A stretch of DNA of 64,000 bases from Histomonas meleagridis (taxonomy: Eukaryota > Parabasalia > Tritrichomonadida > Dientamoebidae): positions 2,542,001-2,606,000 of the forward strand of contig WSYJ01000060.1 of the NCBI GenBank assembly GCA_020186115.1. The letters run 5' to 3'. The notes under the pieces were generated by a model. The model searched no databases, was not told the origin of the DNA, and saw only the letters and a list, made by a program, of their open reading frames with translations. Made by a program: the position numbers and the translations under genes. This document shows positions 22,001 through 32,900 of this stretch, piece after piece. Within the stretch, counting starts at the first letter, position 1, and each line of letters begins with the position of its first letter.

Positions 22001-25000
22001 ATGTCCTGCTTGAGCTGATCCCATATGCATTACGATACCAATTAAATCATAAATTTGTGATTCTTGATTTTCCATAATAATTCCGATATCAAGTTCATGA
22101 GGAAATATATAATATGAATTAACTTTTTCTCGTGTATTATTAGACATATTATATTCAAATCGTTTTAATTGTAATATTAATATTTCGGGTGAAATTCGAA
22201 CTTTATGATATAGATCTGCATCTATTAAACCAATATCATCAACTTTATATTGATTATTACCATCAAATTTATCAGGTATTAAAAATGTTTTTAATGATTC
22301 TTCAACATTTGTATGATCTTTAACTTCTAATGGTAATATAGTAAATTCTTCAATTCGTTCTGATTGATAATCATGACTTCTACCTATTAAATTATGAACG
22401 ATTTGTCCTTTAAACATTGTTGTTAATGATTTATCTTTCTCTTCTAATCGTTCTAATAACATTTGTAAAAATTCAACTGCATCTTGTTGTTCATGTGGAT
22501 TAATAGGTTCTCCATCCCAACCTGTCCATAAGTTTATGAAACATGATGGATCGATATAAGTTGAAGGGAAAAATTCAAGTTTTGAAAACACATTTTGTAA
22601 TTGTGTACTCCAATCATTATCTTTTTCAAAATCATGTTCTAATACCAACTTCTTCATTTTTGTTATATTAAATATTTGTTGTAATGTCGAATTAATATAA
22701 CATGTAGCACCTAAATTACGTAATCCTCTAAACTTAGATGTAGATGATAAACTTTTTAGATTAACATCATATTTATTTTGATTAATAAATTCCATAATTT
22801 TTTGTATTTTTTCTATGAATTTTTTAGTAATGTTTGGATTGCCTTCAATTAATGTAATTAATATATCAAATAATGTTTTATTAGGTTCATAATATTTATA
22901 TGAATTGAAAAAGATATTGTTAATATAGAAATTAAGGAAATTATCAATTTCTGGAATTTCTTTCATTTTAATTATGATTCGTAATAATGTAGTTAATAAG
23001 CCATTAGTATAATTTTGTTTTGGTGGTTGGAATAATAATGTTTCAATTATATTATTAGTTGGTAATTCATATTTATTATATAAAACAGAAATAATTTGAT
23101 TATATACTTCAAGTGAATTATCGATTTTTTCGACAATTGGTATTAATAAAGTAAAATATTCATAACAATTATTATTATTAGCTTTAGTTAATAATGATAT
23201 TAATATTGATTGATATTCTTTTTTAGGTAATCCAAGTAAAATTGATTTAAATTCTATACGTACTTGTTGATTAGAATAAAATATTAATGGTTCAATATCT
23301 TCTTTAAGTTTCGTTATTATATTTTGTGATAAATCTTTCTTAAATTTAGAATATGATTTATATAAAAATAATAATGATGAAAGTAATTTTTGATTATAAA
23401 TTTTTGAGTTTTTACGTGTTGATACTTTTCCTATCCATATAATTAAATCATTTAATGTATCTTCAGTAACATTTGATAAAACATTATTAATTTCATCTTT
23501 AGCGTTTTGATATGATATAAATTGTTTTAAGATACTATATATAAATAAAACTTGTTGTTGTTCAAATTCTTTTTCTATTAAATGATTTGAACATATTTGT
23601 AATATATTCTTAAATCCAGTGATTATAAATATATGAATCCAATTAATATCATTCTTCTTAAAGATATTTCCAATCATATTAAGTCGATATAAAAACAAAT
23701 ATGGGAATTTCGGATCTAAAAACTCATTCCATTTTTCATTATCATTCGAAATTTCATTTAAAAGATTTCGTTCATTTGGAATTGTTGGTATTATATTTAA
23801 TAATTCATATGCAAGTTTCGTAGCTTTTGTAGGTGTATCTGTTGCTAAAAGTTTAAGTAAAGGAATTGAAAACTCTGGTTTTAATAAAATATTACATGAA
23901 AAATTCGATGTTTCATCTTCGAAAATATTTGGATTTTCATCAAAAGTTTTTTCTTTTCTAAATGGATTATTATTATTATCACCATAAGGATTACCATAAT
24001 TAGAAGAAGCATTATTATCACCATAAGGATTACCATAGTTATAAGATGTATCCCCATAAGGATTACCATAGTTATAAGAAGGATTTCCATAATTATAAGA
24101 AGGATTATTATAGTTATAAGAAGGATTTCCATAATTATATGAAGGATTACCATAATTATAAGAAGGATTTCCATAACTATCATAATTATTATAATTTTGT
24201 GTATTATATTTAGTTGAAATAATATATTTCATATCATTCTGTATTATAAAATTGTCATTATTAATTGGTACTTGTTCATAATTAGTGACAACAATTGACT
24301 TCGGATTTGTACCCATTCTTTTAGCTATCATTTTAACAAACTGTGTGAAAGAAGTGAAATTTAATAATTTTAATTTACATTCAATATCACCAATTAATGA
24401 AATCTCAGAATAATCTTCATCAGCAAAACATCGATTAGGTTCTATGCCATATGAATCAAAATCAATTTCATCCTTTTGAATTAATACATATTTCTTTAAC
24501 GCCATTAAATATCCAACGTTACTAAAATGTTTCGAACATTTTTTTATGAATAAAAGTGGTGCCTTTTTATATAATTTAATTAAATAACTAATAATATCAT
24601 CATTTGAAGTATTTTCCAATAATTTCCATAAATATTTTAATCCTTTACACTTATTAACAACTACATTTATATTATTATTATTTAATCTTTCAAATAATTT
24701 CTTTGTGAAATCAAATGAACTTTTATCAAATGTATTCGATTTACATATCATTTTAAATATCGAATATTGCATTTCTTCTTTCTTTAAACTTTTAACTTCT
24801 TGTAACTTTGAATAAAAGTTTATAATAACTTTGGAATTATCTTCTAATAATGGCTCTGTGAATTTTAATAATTGGTTAAACTCTTCATTCGATAATGGTT
24901 CATCACAATTCTTTAAGATTTTTACTATCAAATCTAAATATGGTTCAATATTAACATTCCCTGATGAGATAACATTTAAAACAGAATTATAATATGTTTT

Positions 25001-26419
25001 CGCTTTCTCTGTCGATACTTTAACACATGAAGCATTAAATAATGGTAATGCGTATTCAATGTTTTGGTTATTTTGTATCATTTCAAAACATTGCTCTTGT
25101 AATTTCTCGCAAAATTCTTTATCTTTAGATGACACAAGTTTTGTTAATGTGTCAATATATGTTTGTTGCCAATTTGGATCGATTTTTTGTTTCATATATT
25201 GTTCTGAAACTATCTCAAATAATAATTTTAATTGTAAAGATGTACAAGAAGAAGATATTTTCTTAATTACAGAAAGTGTTTCATTAGGAAATTTGTCCAT
25301 ATCTTTAATATATGAAATAAATAATGGGATTAAGTCCAACTTTTTGGGACCGCATACAATTTTTGAAAAGGCGCTCATAAAGCATTCAATTACACTTTGA
25401 TGCTGATTTACAACCAAGAGCCAAAATCGATGAAAATCTTCTGTTGTAGCATCCTCATTCTTTATCATTTGCTCAAAAATATATGAAAAATCACTCACAA
25501 GTTCTTGATGCATACCTCCAAGCATTACTCGAAGAAAACTTGAATTCTTTAATTTCGATGTGAATTCTCGTGATGAATCCATATAATATGATGGCATCAT
25601 ATTTCGAAGCTCTCGAATGCCTTTAAATTGTTTTGCAAGAATACCAGATTCAATATATTTGATATAAAATGAAAATCGTATCTCATCTAAGTCAGAAGTA
25701 TAATCACGCATTCGACTTAAAAAAAATCTCCTCAAGTTAGCAATTAATGAGTTAAATGTTTTTTCATCAACTTCTTTAAGTTTTTTGTCATCAAGTGAAA
25801 TTATCCATTCTTTAAGAGAAAGAAGAAGTTGCTTTAAAAAATGTATAACATCTTCCTTAAGGTTCATATTTAATGGGTAAAGGATTGTAATGACTTGATT
25901 GATAACTGGAATTGAGAAATTAGATTTATTTTCTTTCAGATAATTTGAAACATATTCTACTGGTTTAGAATCATTAAATGTCTTGAGGTTTGCTTTGAAA
26001 TATTGCGAAGTCGGTTGTATATCAAGTGAAAAAAAGCCGATTGACTCAGTTGTCTTATAAAAATGATTCGTTCGTGTTGTTATAATTCGCTTTGCTGCTC
26101 CAACAAATCCCGTGTATTCCTCAGATACAAGAAATGTTCTGAGAATTTTAGTGTAAAGATTGAGTATATTGTTATATTCGCGAACATGAGAAAAAGATTC
26201 ATTAACATACGTTGTCAAAATAGAAGTAATGATTTGAGGTGAAAAGTCATTTAAAAAAGATTTTGTTTGGGATTCAAGTGGAGATTTAAGTTGTTTCTTT
26301 GAAATGATTTCCTCCAAATGAGTTGCAAGTGGTTCATATATAGACTTTTTGAAATCGTTTGAAGCAAACATATTGATAGCCTGTGCTTCCAGTTCTGAGA
26401 GTTCTTCTTCTTTGCTCAT
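19022..26419 (-). CDS. Giant ubiquitin-specific protease (peptidase C19, USP9X/USP34-like layout)
   Basis: A 2465-residue protein with the USP catalytic domain at roughly 1230-1560. The Cys box GLRNLGATCYINSTLQQIF puts the nucleophile at Cys1240; the QQDAVEFLQMLLERL box follows; ILILQLKRFEYN and the His box GSAQAGHYFSHVKR (His1473) with WYTFNDIRV complete the site. All catalytic motifs are intact. Flanking regions are long helical, HEAT-like segments, as in USP9X and USP34. Residues ~745-818 are a low-complexity tract of YGNPSYN and PYGD units ending in NPF, encoded by a minisatellite. It should remove ubiquitin from proteins in cytosol or nucleus; targets cannot be inferred. The start ATG is preceded by AAACCGTCAAAATATTTTCG on the minus strand. 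Confidence 0.9.
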   Translation of the reverse strand: MSKEEELSELEAQAINMFASNDFKKSIYEPLATHLEEIISKKQLKSPLESQTKSFLNDFSPQIITSILTTYVNESFSHVREYNNILNLYTKILRTFLVSEEYTGFVGAAKRIITTRTNHFYKTTESIGFFSLDIQPTSQYFKANLKTFNDSKPVEYVSNYLKENKSNFSIPVINQVITILYPLNMNLKEDVIHFLKQLLLSLKEWIISLDDKKLKEVDEKTFNSLIANLRRFFLSRMRDYTSDLDEIRFSFYIKYIESGILAKQFKGIRELRNMMPSYYMDSSREFTSKLKNSSFLRVMLGGMHQELVSDFSYIFEQMIKNEDATTEDFHRFWLLVVNQHQSVIECFMSAFSKIVCGPKKLDLIPLFISYIKDMDKFPNETLSVIKKISSSCTSLQLKLLFEIVSEQYMKQKIDPNWQQTYIDTLTKLVSSKDKEFCEKLQEQCFEMIQNNQNIEYALPLFNASCVKVSTEKAKTYYNSVLNVISSGNVNIEPYLDLIVKILKNCDEPLSNEEFNQLLKFTEPLLEDNSKVIINFYSKLQEVKSLKKEEMQYSIFKMICKSNTFDKSSFDFTKKLFERLNNNNINVVVNKCKGLKYLWKLLENTSNDDIISYLIKLYKKAPLLFIKKCSKHFSNVGYLMALKKYVLIQKDEIDFDSYGIEPNRCFADEDYSEISLIGDIECKLKLLNFTSFTQFVKMIAKRMGTNPKSIVVTNYEQVPINNDNFIIQNDMKYIISTKYNTQNYNNYDSYGNPSYNYGNPSYNYGNPSYNYNNPSYNYGNPSYNYGNPYGDTSYNYGNPYGDNNASSNYGNPYGDNNNNPFRKEKTFDENPNIFEDETSNFSCNILLKPEFSIPLLKLLATDTPTKATKLAYELLNIIPTIPNERNLLNEISNDNEKWNEFLDPKFPYLFLYRLNMIGNIFKKNDINWIHIFIITGFKNILQICSNHLIEKEFEQQQVLFIYSILKQFISYQNAKDEINNVLSNVTEDTLNDLIIWIGKVSTRKNSKIYNQKLLSSLLFLYKSYSKFKKDLSQNIITKLKEDIEPLIFYSNQQVRIEFKSILLGLPKKEYQSILISLLTKANNNNCYEYFTLLIPIVEKIDNSLEVYNQIISVLYNKYELPTNNIIETLLFQPPKQNYTNGLLTTLLRIIIKMKEIPEIDNFLNFYINNIFFNSYKYYEPNKTLFDILITLIEGNPNITKKFIEKIQKIMEFINQNKYDVNLKSLSSTSKFRGLRNLGATCYINSTLQQIFNITKMKKLVLEHDFEKDNDWSTQLQNVFSKLEFFPSTYIDPSCFINLWTGWDGEPINPHEQQDAVEFLQMLLERLEEKDKSLTTMFKGQIVHNLIGRSHDYQSERIEEFTILPLEVKDHTNVEESLKTFLIPDKFDGNNQYKVDDIGLIDADLYHKVRISPEILILQLKRFEYNMSNNTREKVNSYYIFPHELDIGIIMENQESQIYDLIGIVMHMGSAQAGHYFSHVKRDDGKWYTFNDIRVNRCDGSTLPEESAGGKTNQVNWGYYGSFKKEFYDKDQNAYLLFYKKRTQNIDQQINDYDINQECLKRIDEEIKYSILDSIVASPNFSELVLKLCEADKDGKFIYSIYCHNLSTNSDVKATSNLALQCMKLLEENKDFCLHVLTQTKEIDEFLIRNINNEMRSSFSIFIITAINNIQENEKLNQFAQFLISKMDILMNYFGNFNEFFNVFNELQKKIPNLIDKVIEFLLVIIPNYDQTHTQKKIYEIIDLSSIFNMLIYYFENNNNSTENTEKMKKLFTKENIINWTKSSKHDKSFSKLMSILLKDNGFTSNVLINLLNEKLGVKQISSLFIIVFSCEDSLSKQRCSTFINFIKEKEILLELSKRIHPMKGKLCKNFNESFLPEFKNFFCNIKINRQFNDFVYSVYSQFPKISETIVEGEDKTLFHELFVTLVNLRKIFDTVKKPDSEIDSIICNYYDMLSWAMITGGFKDELYQFSNDFISSLKKFNDNQLTKGYSKCLSFIFNLINTNPQKFFETSSFTKFLSSVKRLNPDNSIRLIELIKNSNKYIEFIKSETFLITLSSSLKWNLVLLAITNLIKSNVNQQNCELTCSVLWTPQIFETSLTTDSIEYYQISWYILKKYPQTADFFYKNKLYLSLIKRIDQEIKGKVTYRKYDNYMNPVQYVKTIRKDTLKAKANLLAKFNNAYTTIIKDKKGFFGKRKSNSLSKEWKQILDLAIIYKVSIDPSVPTCKGSGGLCNLLSSLVNMDYIFCKQIFDSFAKQKQSILSCFPYDSQKSGAKFLVTLIIHLISKEPERIVEANKFIAKEFMSFACFSFNNFSVIQILCDQLQNMMQTMVNTDQIKTVGEAINCIYESTTDPLMFGSSIFRVALKIPNPNPVKWQQKAGGLLREEIRKGLYMNVEPKNEIEKNRANVDILLNFINKICQTFNLQIQNIGVSLQDMMKLAEKYQAIEAIEFSESASELVTFGTMLDE
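23962..24185 (-). repeat. Coding minisatellite (YGNPSYN units) in the ubiquitin protease
   Basis: About ten tandem units of 21-36 bp built on TATGGAAATCCTTCTTATAA encode YGNPSYN and YGNPYGD variants ending in NNNPF. The tract is in frame and lies before the catalytic domain. Such tracts vary in length between strains. Confidence 0.85.
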
Positions 26420-26955
26420 TTGCGAAAATATTTTGACGGTTTTAGGTTATAGAAATGTGATTTGACATTTTTTCATGAAATTTCACCGGTGCAACAAGCA
26501 GAAAATCTAAATTAGAGACCTGATCATTAGTAACACACATAACTTATCGAAGATTGGAATTATTTCCAATTTTTATGATGAAATTAGAAAAATAATGATA
26601 TCATTAAAATTAAAATACGTATATATATTTTTTTTTAAATATTAAATCACAAACTCATAAAAAATGTTGCAGAAAATAATCAATGTTTTGTAGTTCTTTT
26701 GGAATTTATTTAAACATTAACTTAATGGTATATTTAATTGATCATCAGATAATCACCTGAGCCATTAAAAATAAATAATAAGTAAATATGTTCAATCATA
26801 AAATTTCATTATATTGTTGTATGAAATTTATCAAAATTGAGCTTGATAATTATAGAAAATGAGTTTTATCTTATTGTATACTTTATATATATCGTCGATT
26901 CAAAAGAGCACGTTTAATAAAAACAGCGGTTATAATTTTTAAACGGTTCTTCTGT
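26420..26955. other. Divergent promoter region between the USP and coiled-coil genes
   Basis: Contains for the minus gene TCAAATCACATTTCTATAACC followed by AAAACCGTC, and for the plus gene AGCGGTTATAATTTTTAAAC and GGTTCTTCTGT directly before the ATG at 26956. AACGG/ACCGT words occur on both sides. The rest is AT-rich without features. Confidence 0.45.
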
Positions 26956-29900
26956 ATGAGCGCGCCAACTCTGGCAGGAAGCGGAACCATATTCAATGAT
27001 GCTTTTATACAGAAAATAACAAAGCAAACTAATTCACGCGATGTAATTACATTTAGATACGATAACACAGGAACAAATGTTATAATATCACAAATCATGC
27101 CTATAGAAAAATTCCAATTCCTTCGTGAGCTTTCTTTAATTGGTCATGGAATAAAAGAAATTAATGGGTTAAAGTCGCTTCCCAATCTCAAAAGATTAAA
27201 CTTAAGTTGGAATAAAATCATATCAATGGAACCAATTTTATCACTTCATAATTTAGAGGATCTTACTTTAAACCATAATTCAATTGAAGAAATTCCCTCA
27301 AACATACTTTCGTTAGTTAAATTAAAAACGTTTCGAATTAATAATAATGCATTATTTAATAGACATGATTTCCTCAAACTCCAAAATTTAAAAAACTTGA
27401 TAAACTTTGATATTGAAGGGTGTCCAATTTCATATGATTTTGATTCATTATTATATTGTGTTTACACATTACCACATTTAATAATTCTGAATCGAGATTT
27501 TGTTTCAATTGAACTTCGAAGACAAGCTTCAGAACGTTTTGAGAGATTCCAAATTGAAGAACTTACAAACGAAAATGATACTTTAATACAAAAAAATGAA
27601 GAACTAAAACTTCAACTTCAAAATTTAGATTCGAATTATTCTCATTTATCGACAGTTAATAATGAAATGACAAATATCAAGCAAAAACTTGCAAACAGTG
27701 AAAAACAAAATCAAGAATTATCTAAATCAATATTTGAGAAAGATAAAGAAATTAATCAAAAACAAAATTTAATTGATCAACTTAAAGAACAACAAAAATC
27801 AATTAAAAAAGATTTAGAACAATATCAAAAAGAAAACGAAGAAAATCAAAATAAAATACAGAATTATTTAATTGAAAATGAAAATGCAAATCAAAAAATT
27901 GAAGAATTAAATGATCAAATTCGTAATTCTCAAAAAGAAAAAGAAAATACTGAAAAAATGATGGAAAAACTGAAAGAAAGACAAGAAAATTTATTAAATG
28001 CACAAAAGAAATCATATGAAACAAGAATTAAACAATTACAAGAACAAATAAAAGAAATGGAAACATTGCAACTTCAAAATCAAGAATTATTAGAAGAAAA
28101 TCAAAATTTAAATCAATCAATAAAAGAGTTAAATCAACAGATTAAAGATTTTGAAGATTTATCTACGAAAAATGATTTAAACTTAAAAGCTAAAGCAGAA
28201 AAACTTATTCAAGAAAAAAATGAAATCGAAAATAATCTTAAAGAAAAAGATAATCAAATTGTTGAATTAAAAAAGCAACTTCTAAAAGAAGAAAATAAAC
28301 ATAAAGAAGATGTTGAACAACTAAATAACGAAATTCAAAAAGAAAAAGAAAAATGTTCCAATTTGGAAAAATTAAATAATGAAATAAAACAAAATTTACA
28401 AAATAAAATTGGCGAATTAAATAATAAAAATAAAGAACTTCAAACTCAAATTGATTTATTAAATGATTTTAATTCAAATAAAATTCAAGAGCTGAATACA
28501 ATTATTAAAGATTTAACAAATGAAAAAGAAGAAATTGAAAATCAACAAATAAATAACCTGAAAAATATTAAAGAAAAAGAAATTGAAATCGAATCATTAA
28601 ATCGAAAACTTCAAACGCAACAAAATGAAATAAACAAAAAACAAAATGATTTAGATAAATTAAAGAAACATATTTCAGAAATCGAAGGAAATCTTGATGA
28701 AAATCATGAACAAATTAATAATTTAACAGATGAATTACATAATTCCAAATTAAAAATTGCTGAATATGAAGACAAATTATCAAATTTACTTCAGAGTCAA
28801 GAAAAAGCTAATAAAAAGAATACAAATGAACAAATGCTAAACGAACAATTAAAAAAGAATTTAGAAAATGCAAATAAAGAAATAAAATCTAAAAATCTTG
28901 AAATAACTCAATACTTAAAGCAAATTAATGAATTAAATGAAGAAATTTCATCACAGAAAACTCAAAATCAAATTTTAGAGAATGAAATTAATGATGTAAA
29001 TAATGAATTAATTAATTTAAGAGAAACAATACAAAACAAAAATAATCAATTTTCACAATTGAAAGCAGAAAAATCTTCAATCGAAATACAAAAGGCGCAA
29101 ATAGAACGAAATTATGAAAAAGAAAAACAATTACGACAATTTGAAACAAATAAATATAAACAGAAAAAGAATATTTTGAAACAACAAAATGAAAATTTAA
29201 ATTCACAAAATGATGAACTAAGTAAACAAATTGAAGAACTTCAAGAAAAAATTAACGAATTAAAAGAACAAAATAATTCACTTGAAATGAAAAATAATAA
29301 ATTAAACAAAGAAATAAATAATTTACATGAAAATCAAACATCACAAAACCTTAAAAATGATAAATATGAAGAGAAAATTCAACAATTACAAAATTTAGCA
29401 GATTCATATAACAAAGAAAATGAAAAGCTAAAACAAGATTTACAAGAAACTCAAAGCATTAACAAAAATTTAACAATTTCATTAGAGAATCTTCAAAAGA
29501 AATTTGAAGAACTTAAAAGTCAATATGATAAACTTCAACAAATAATTAAACAAAACAATGAACAAATTAAAGCTAAAGACGAATTATTAGACGAAAATAA
29601 ACTTAAAATAAATGAAATTGAAACAATTAATAAAAATTTGGAAGATAAAAATCTCCAACTTTTAAATCAAGTTAATGAACTTCAGCAACAAATTAATATA
29701 TTTAAGAACGATTATCAAAAATTCCAAAGTCAAATTAAGAGACATAATAAATCACAAGCACAAAAAGAAAAAGATTTAAATAAGAAAATTAATACATTAA
29801 CTAACGATAATCAACAACTAAACGATAACTTAACCAAATTTAATGATGAAATTGATTTACTTACAAAAGATAAACAAGAATTAAATGATAATTTAGAAAA

Positions 29901-32900
29901 ATACAAAAATGAAATTAATATTTTAGTAAAAGATAATAAACAATTAAACAATGATATAGAAAAATATAAAAATGAAGTTGATTCACTTACTAAAAACAAT
30001 AAAGAATTAAATAATAGTTTAAATAATGCTAAAAATGAAATTGATTTATTAACTAAATATAATAAACAATTAAATGATAGTTTAACTCAATTTAAAGACG
30101 AAATTGATTCACTGACTGAAAATAATCAACAATTAAATAATAGTTTAACTAAATCTAAAAATGAAATAAATAGTCTTCAAGATTTACTATCGAAATCTTC
30201 TTCTGTTCAACAAAAGCAAAATAATCAAAATTCTTTATTAACAAAACAAATCGAATCTCTTCAAAAAACAATTGAAGAACAAAATATTTCAATCGAAAAC
30301 TTAAAAGAACAACTTCAACAACAAATTATTTCAACACAAAACGAATCTAAAAAACTTCAACAATATGAAAATCTAATTAATAAACTTAAGCAGCAAAATA
30401 TTGACAATGGAAAAGAACATGAAAAAAATCAAATAAATTTAGAATTAGAAATTCAACAACTTAAAGATTCATTAGATGAAGCTAATAAAGAAATTAAACA
30501 ACAAAAAACAGATATACAACAAGCAAAAATCCAAAACAAAACAAAAATTTTCAATTTACAAAATGAAATTAATAAAAATAATTCGATTATTAATGATTTG
30601 CAAAATCAATTACAAGAAAAAGAATTCGAAAACGAAAATATTATATCAGAAAAAGAAAAAAATAAAATTGAATTCGAACAAATTATTTCTGATAAAAATA
30701 AACAATTGAAAAAACTTGAAACAGAATTATTAAATAATAAACAACAATTAACAGAATTAAATGAAAAAATAGATAAATTAAATCAAAAGAATAAAGAAAT
30801 TGATGTATCAAAATCAAATATACAAGTTAAATTAAATGAAACAAATAAAAACTTAACAAATCTTTCCAAAATTAACAAAAACTTTGAAAAGGAATTAAAG
30901 AATGTTAAAGATCAATTGGAAATAAAAGAAGAAGAAAATGGAAAATTATTAAATGAGATTCATGAAACATTAGATAAATTAAATTCTGCTGAAGATAGAA
31001 TTGCAGTGATTCAAAAACAATATCAAAACACGAAATTAATTGCAAATCAATTAACGCAAGAAAATAAAATATTAAAATCAGAAAATGCAAATAATAAAAA
31101 TAAAATAAATGAAACAAATAATGATAATAAAAAGAATTTAGAACAAATGAATAATTTGCAAATTAAAATTGATGAATTAGAAAACACAAATAAAAATAAT
31201 CTGAAACAAATAAAATCTCTTCAAAATCAATTAGAAATATCAAATAAAGAAAAATTAGATCAAGAAATTTCTCTTCAACCAAAAATTGATGAATTAGAAA
31301 ACGCAAATAAAGATAATTTGAAACGAATAAAAGAACTTCAAAATCAATTAGAAATATCAAATAAAGAAAAATCCGAAAAAGAAATTTCATTACAAACAAA
31401 AATTGATGAATTAAATAACTCAAACAAAAATAATTTGAAACAAATAAAAGAACTTCAAAATCAACTTGAAAATTCAAATAAAGAAAAAGCAGATCAAAAA
31501 ATTTCCTTACAAGCTAAAATTTTTGAGTTAGAAAGTACAAATAAAGAAAAATTTGATCAAGTTGAAACACTTCAAGCAAAAATTGACGAATTAGAAAACA
31601 CAAATAAAATTAATTTAGATCAAATAGATTTACTTCAAATGCAAATTGAGTTATCAAACAAAAAGAAATCTGATCAAGTAATATCACTGCAAAACGCACT
31701 AAATGAAATGAAAAATACCAACAAAGACAATTTAAGTCAAATAAATTCACTCCAAAAACAAATCGAAAAATTAAACAAAAAGAAATCTGAAATAGAAATT
31801 TCACTTCAAACTAAAATTGATGAATTAGAAAATGTTAATAAAGACAATTTAGAACAAATAAATTCGCTTCAAACTCAACTTGAAAATTCCAATAAAACGA
31901 AATCAGATCAAGTGATTTTACTTCAAGTAAAAATTAAAGAGTTAGAAAACGCAAATAAAAATAATTTGGAACAAATTAAAACTCTTCAAAGTAATTTAAA
32001 TAAAACAGAAAATTCGAATAAAGACAATTTAGATGAAATCGAAAATCTTCAAAATCAAATATTGGAATTACAAAATGAAAACGAAACAAATAAATATAAA
32101 ATAAACAATTCAAATAACACAATACAAAAGAATATGGAAACAATAAATTCACTCAAAAAAGAAAATAATCAATTAAAACTCAAATTAAGTCAATCATCAA
32201 ATAATTTTGCAGATAATTTAAATGTTATTAATGAATTACAAAACCAATTAAGTGAATCACAAACAGAAAACGAATCATTGCAATTACGAATTAATAATTT
32301 GGAAGAAGAACGCAAAAAGAATTCGGAAAAATTTAATCAAATTCAAACAGAAAACAAAACTTTAATTGATAAACTTAATAAATCAATTAACAACAAACAA
32401 AATACAATTGATAATCTTCAAACGCAAATTAATCATTTACAATTTGATAAAGAAACAACTGAATTACAGATTCACACACTTGAAAATGATATAACATCTG
32501 CAAATAATACAATTGAAAATCAAAAGAAACAAATAATTTCAATTTTGGATGCACAAAAATCACTTCAAAACACATTAAATAAAATTAATGAAGAATATAA
32601 AAATTGTAAAAATGAATTACAAAATAAAGAGAATTTACTTGATTCAAATAACTCTCAACTTGAAACACTTCAACAACAAATTCATCAGCAAACAAAAGAA
32701 ATCGAAGAATTAAACAACGCTAATAACCGTCTGAACAAGTCAATAATTGAAAGAGATTCAAAGCTCAAACAAATTGAATCGAGGTATTCAATTATTCTCA
32801 AAAAGTACAATCAACTCAACACAAATATTCAAACGATAGCGAATGAAAACAAAAGTCTTAATTCAAGTATATTAAATCTAAAAGATACAAATCAATCATC

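Noticed and set aside
27803..31804. Several minus-strand frames of 60-104 codons
   Set aside because: Antisense shadows of the A-rich coiled-coil gene.
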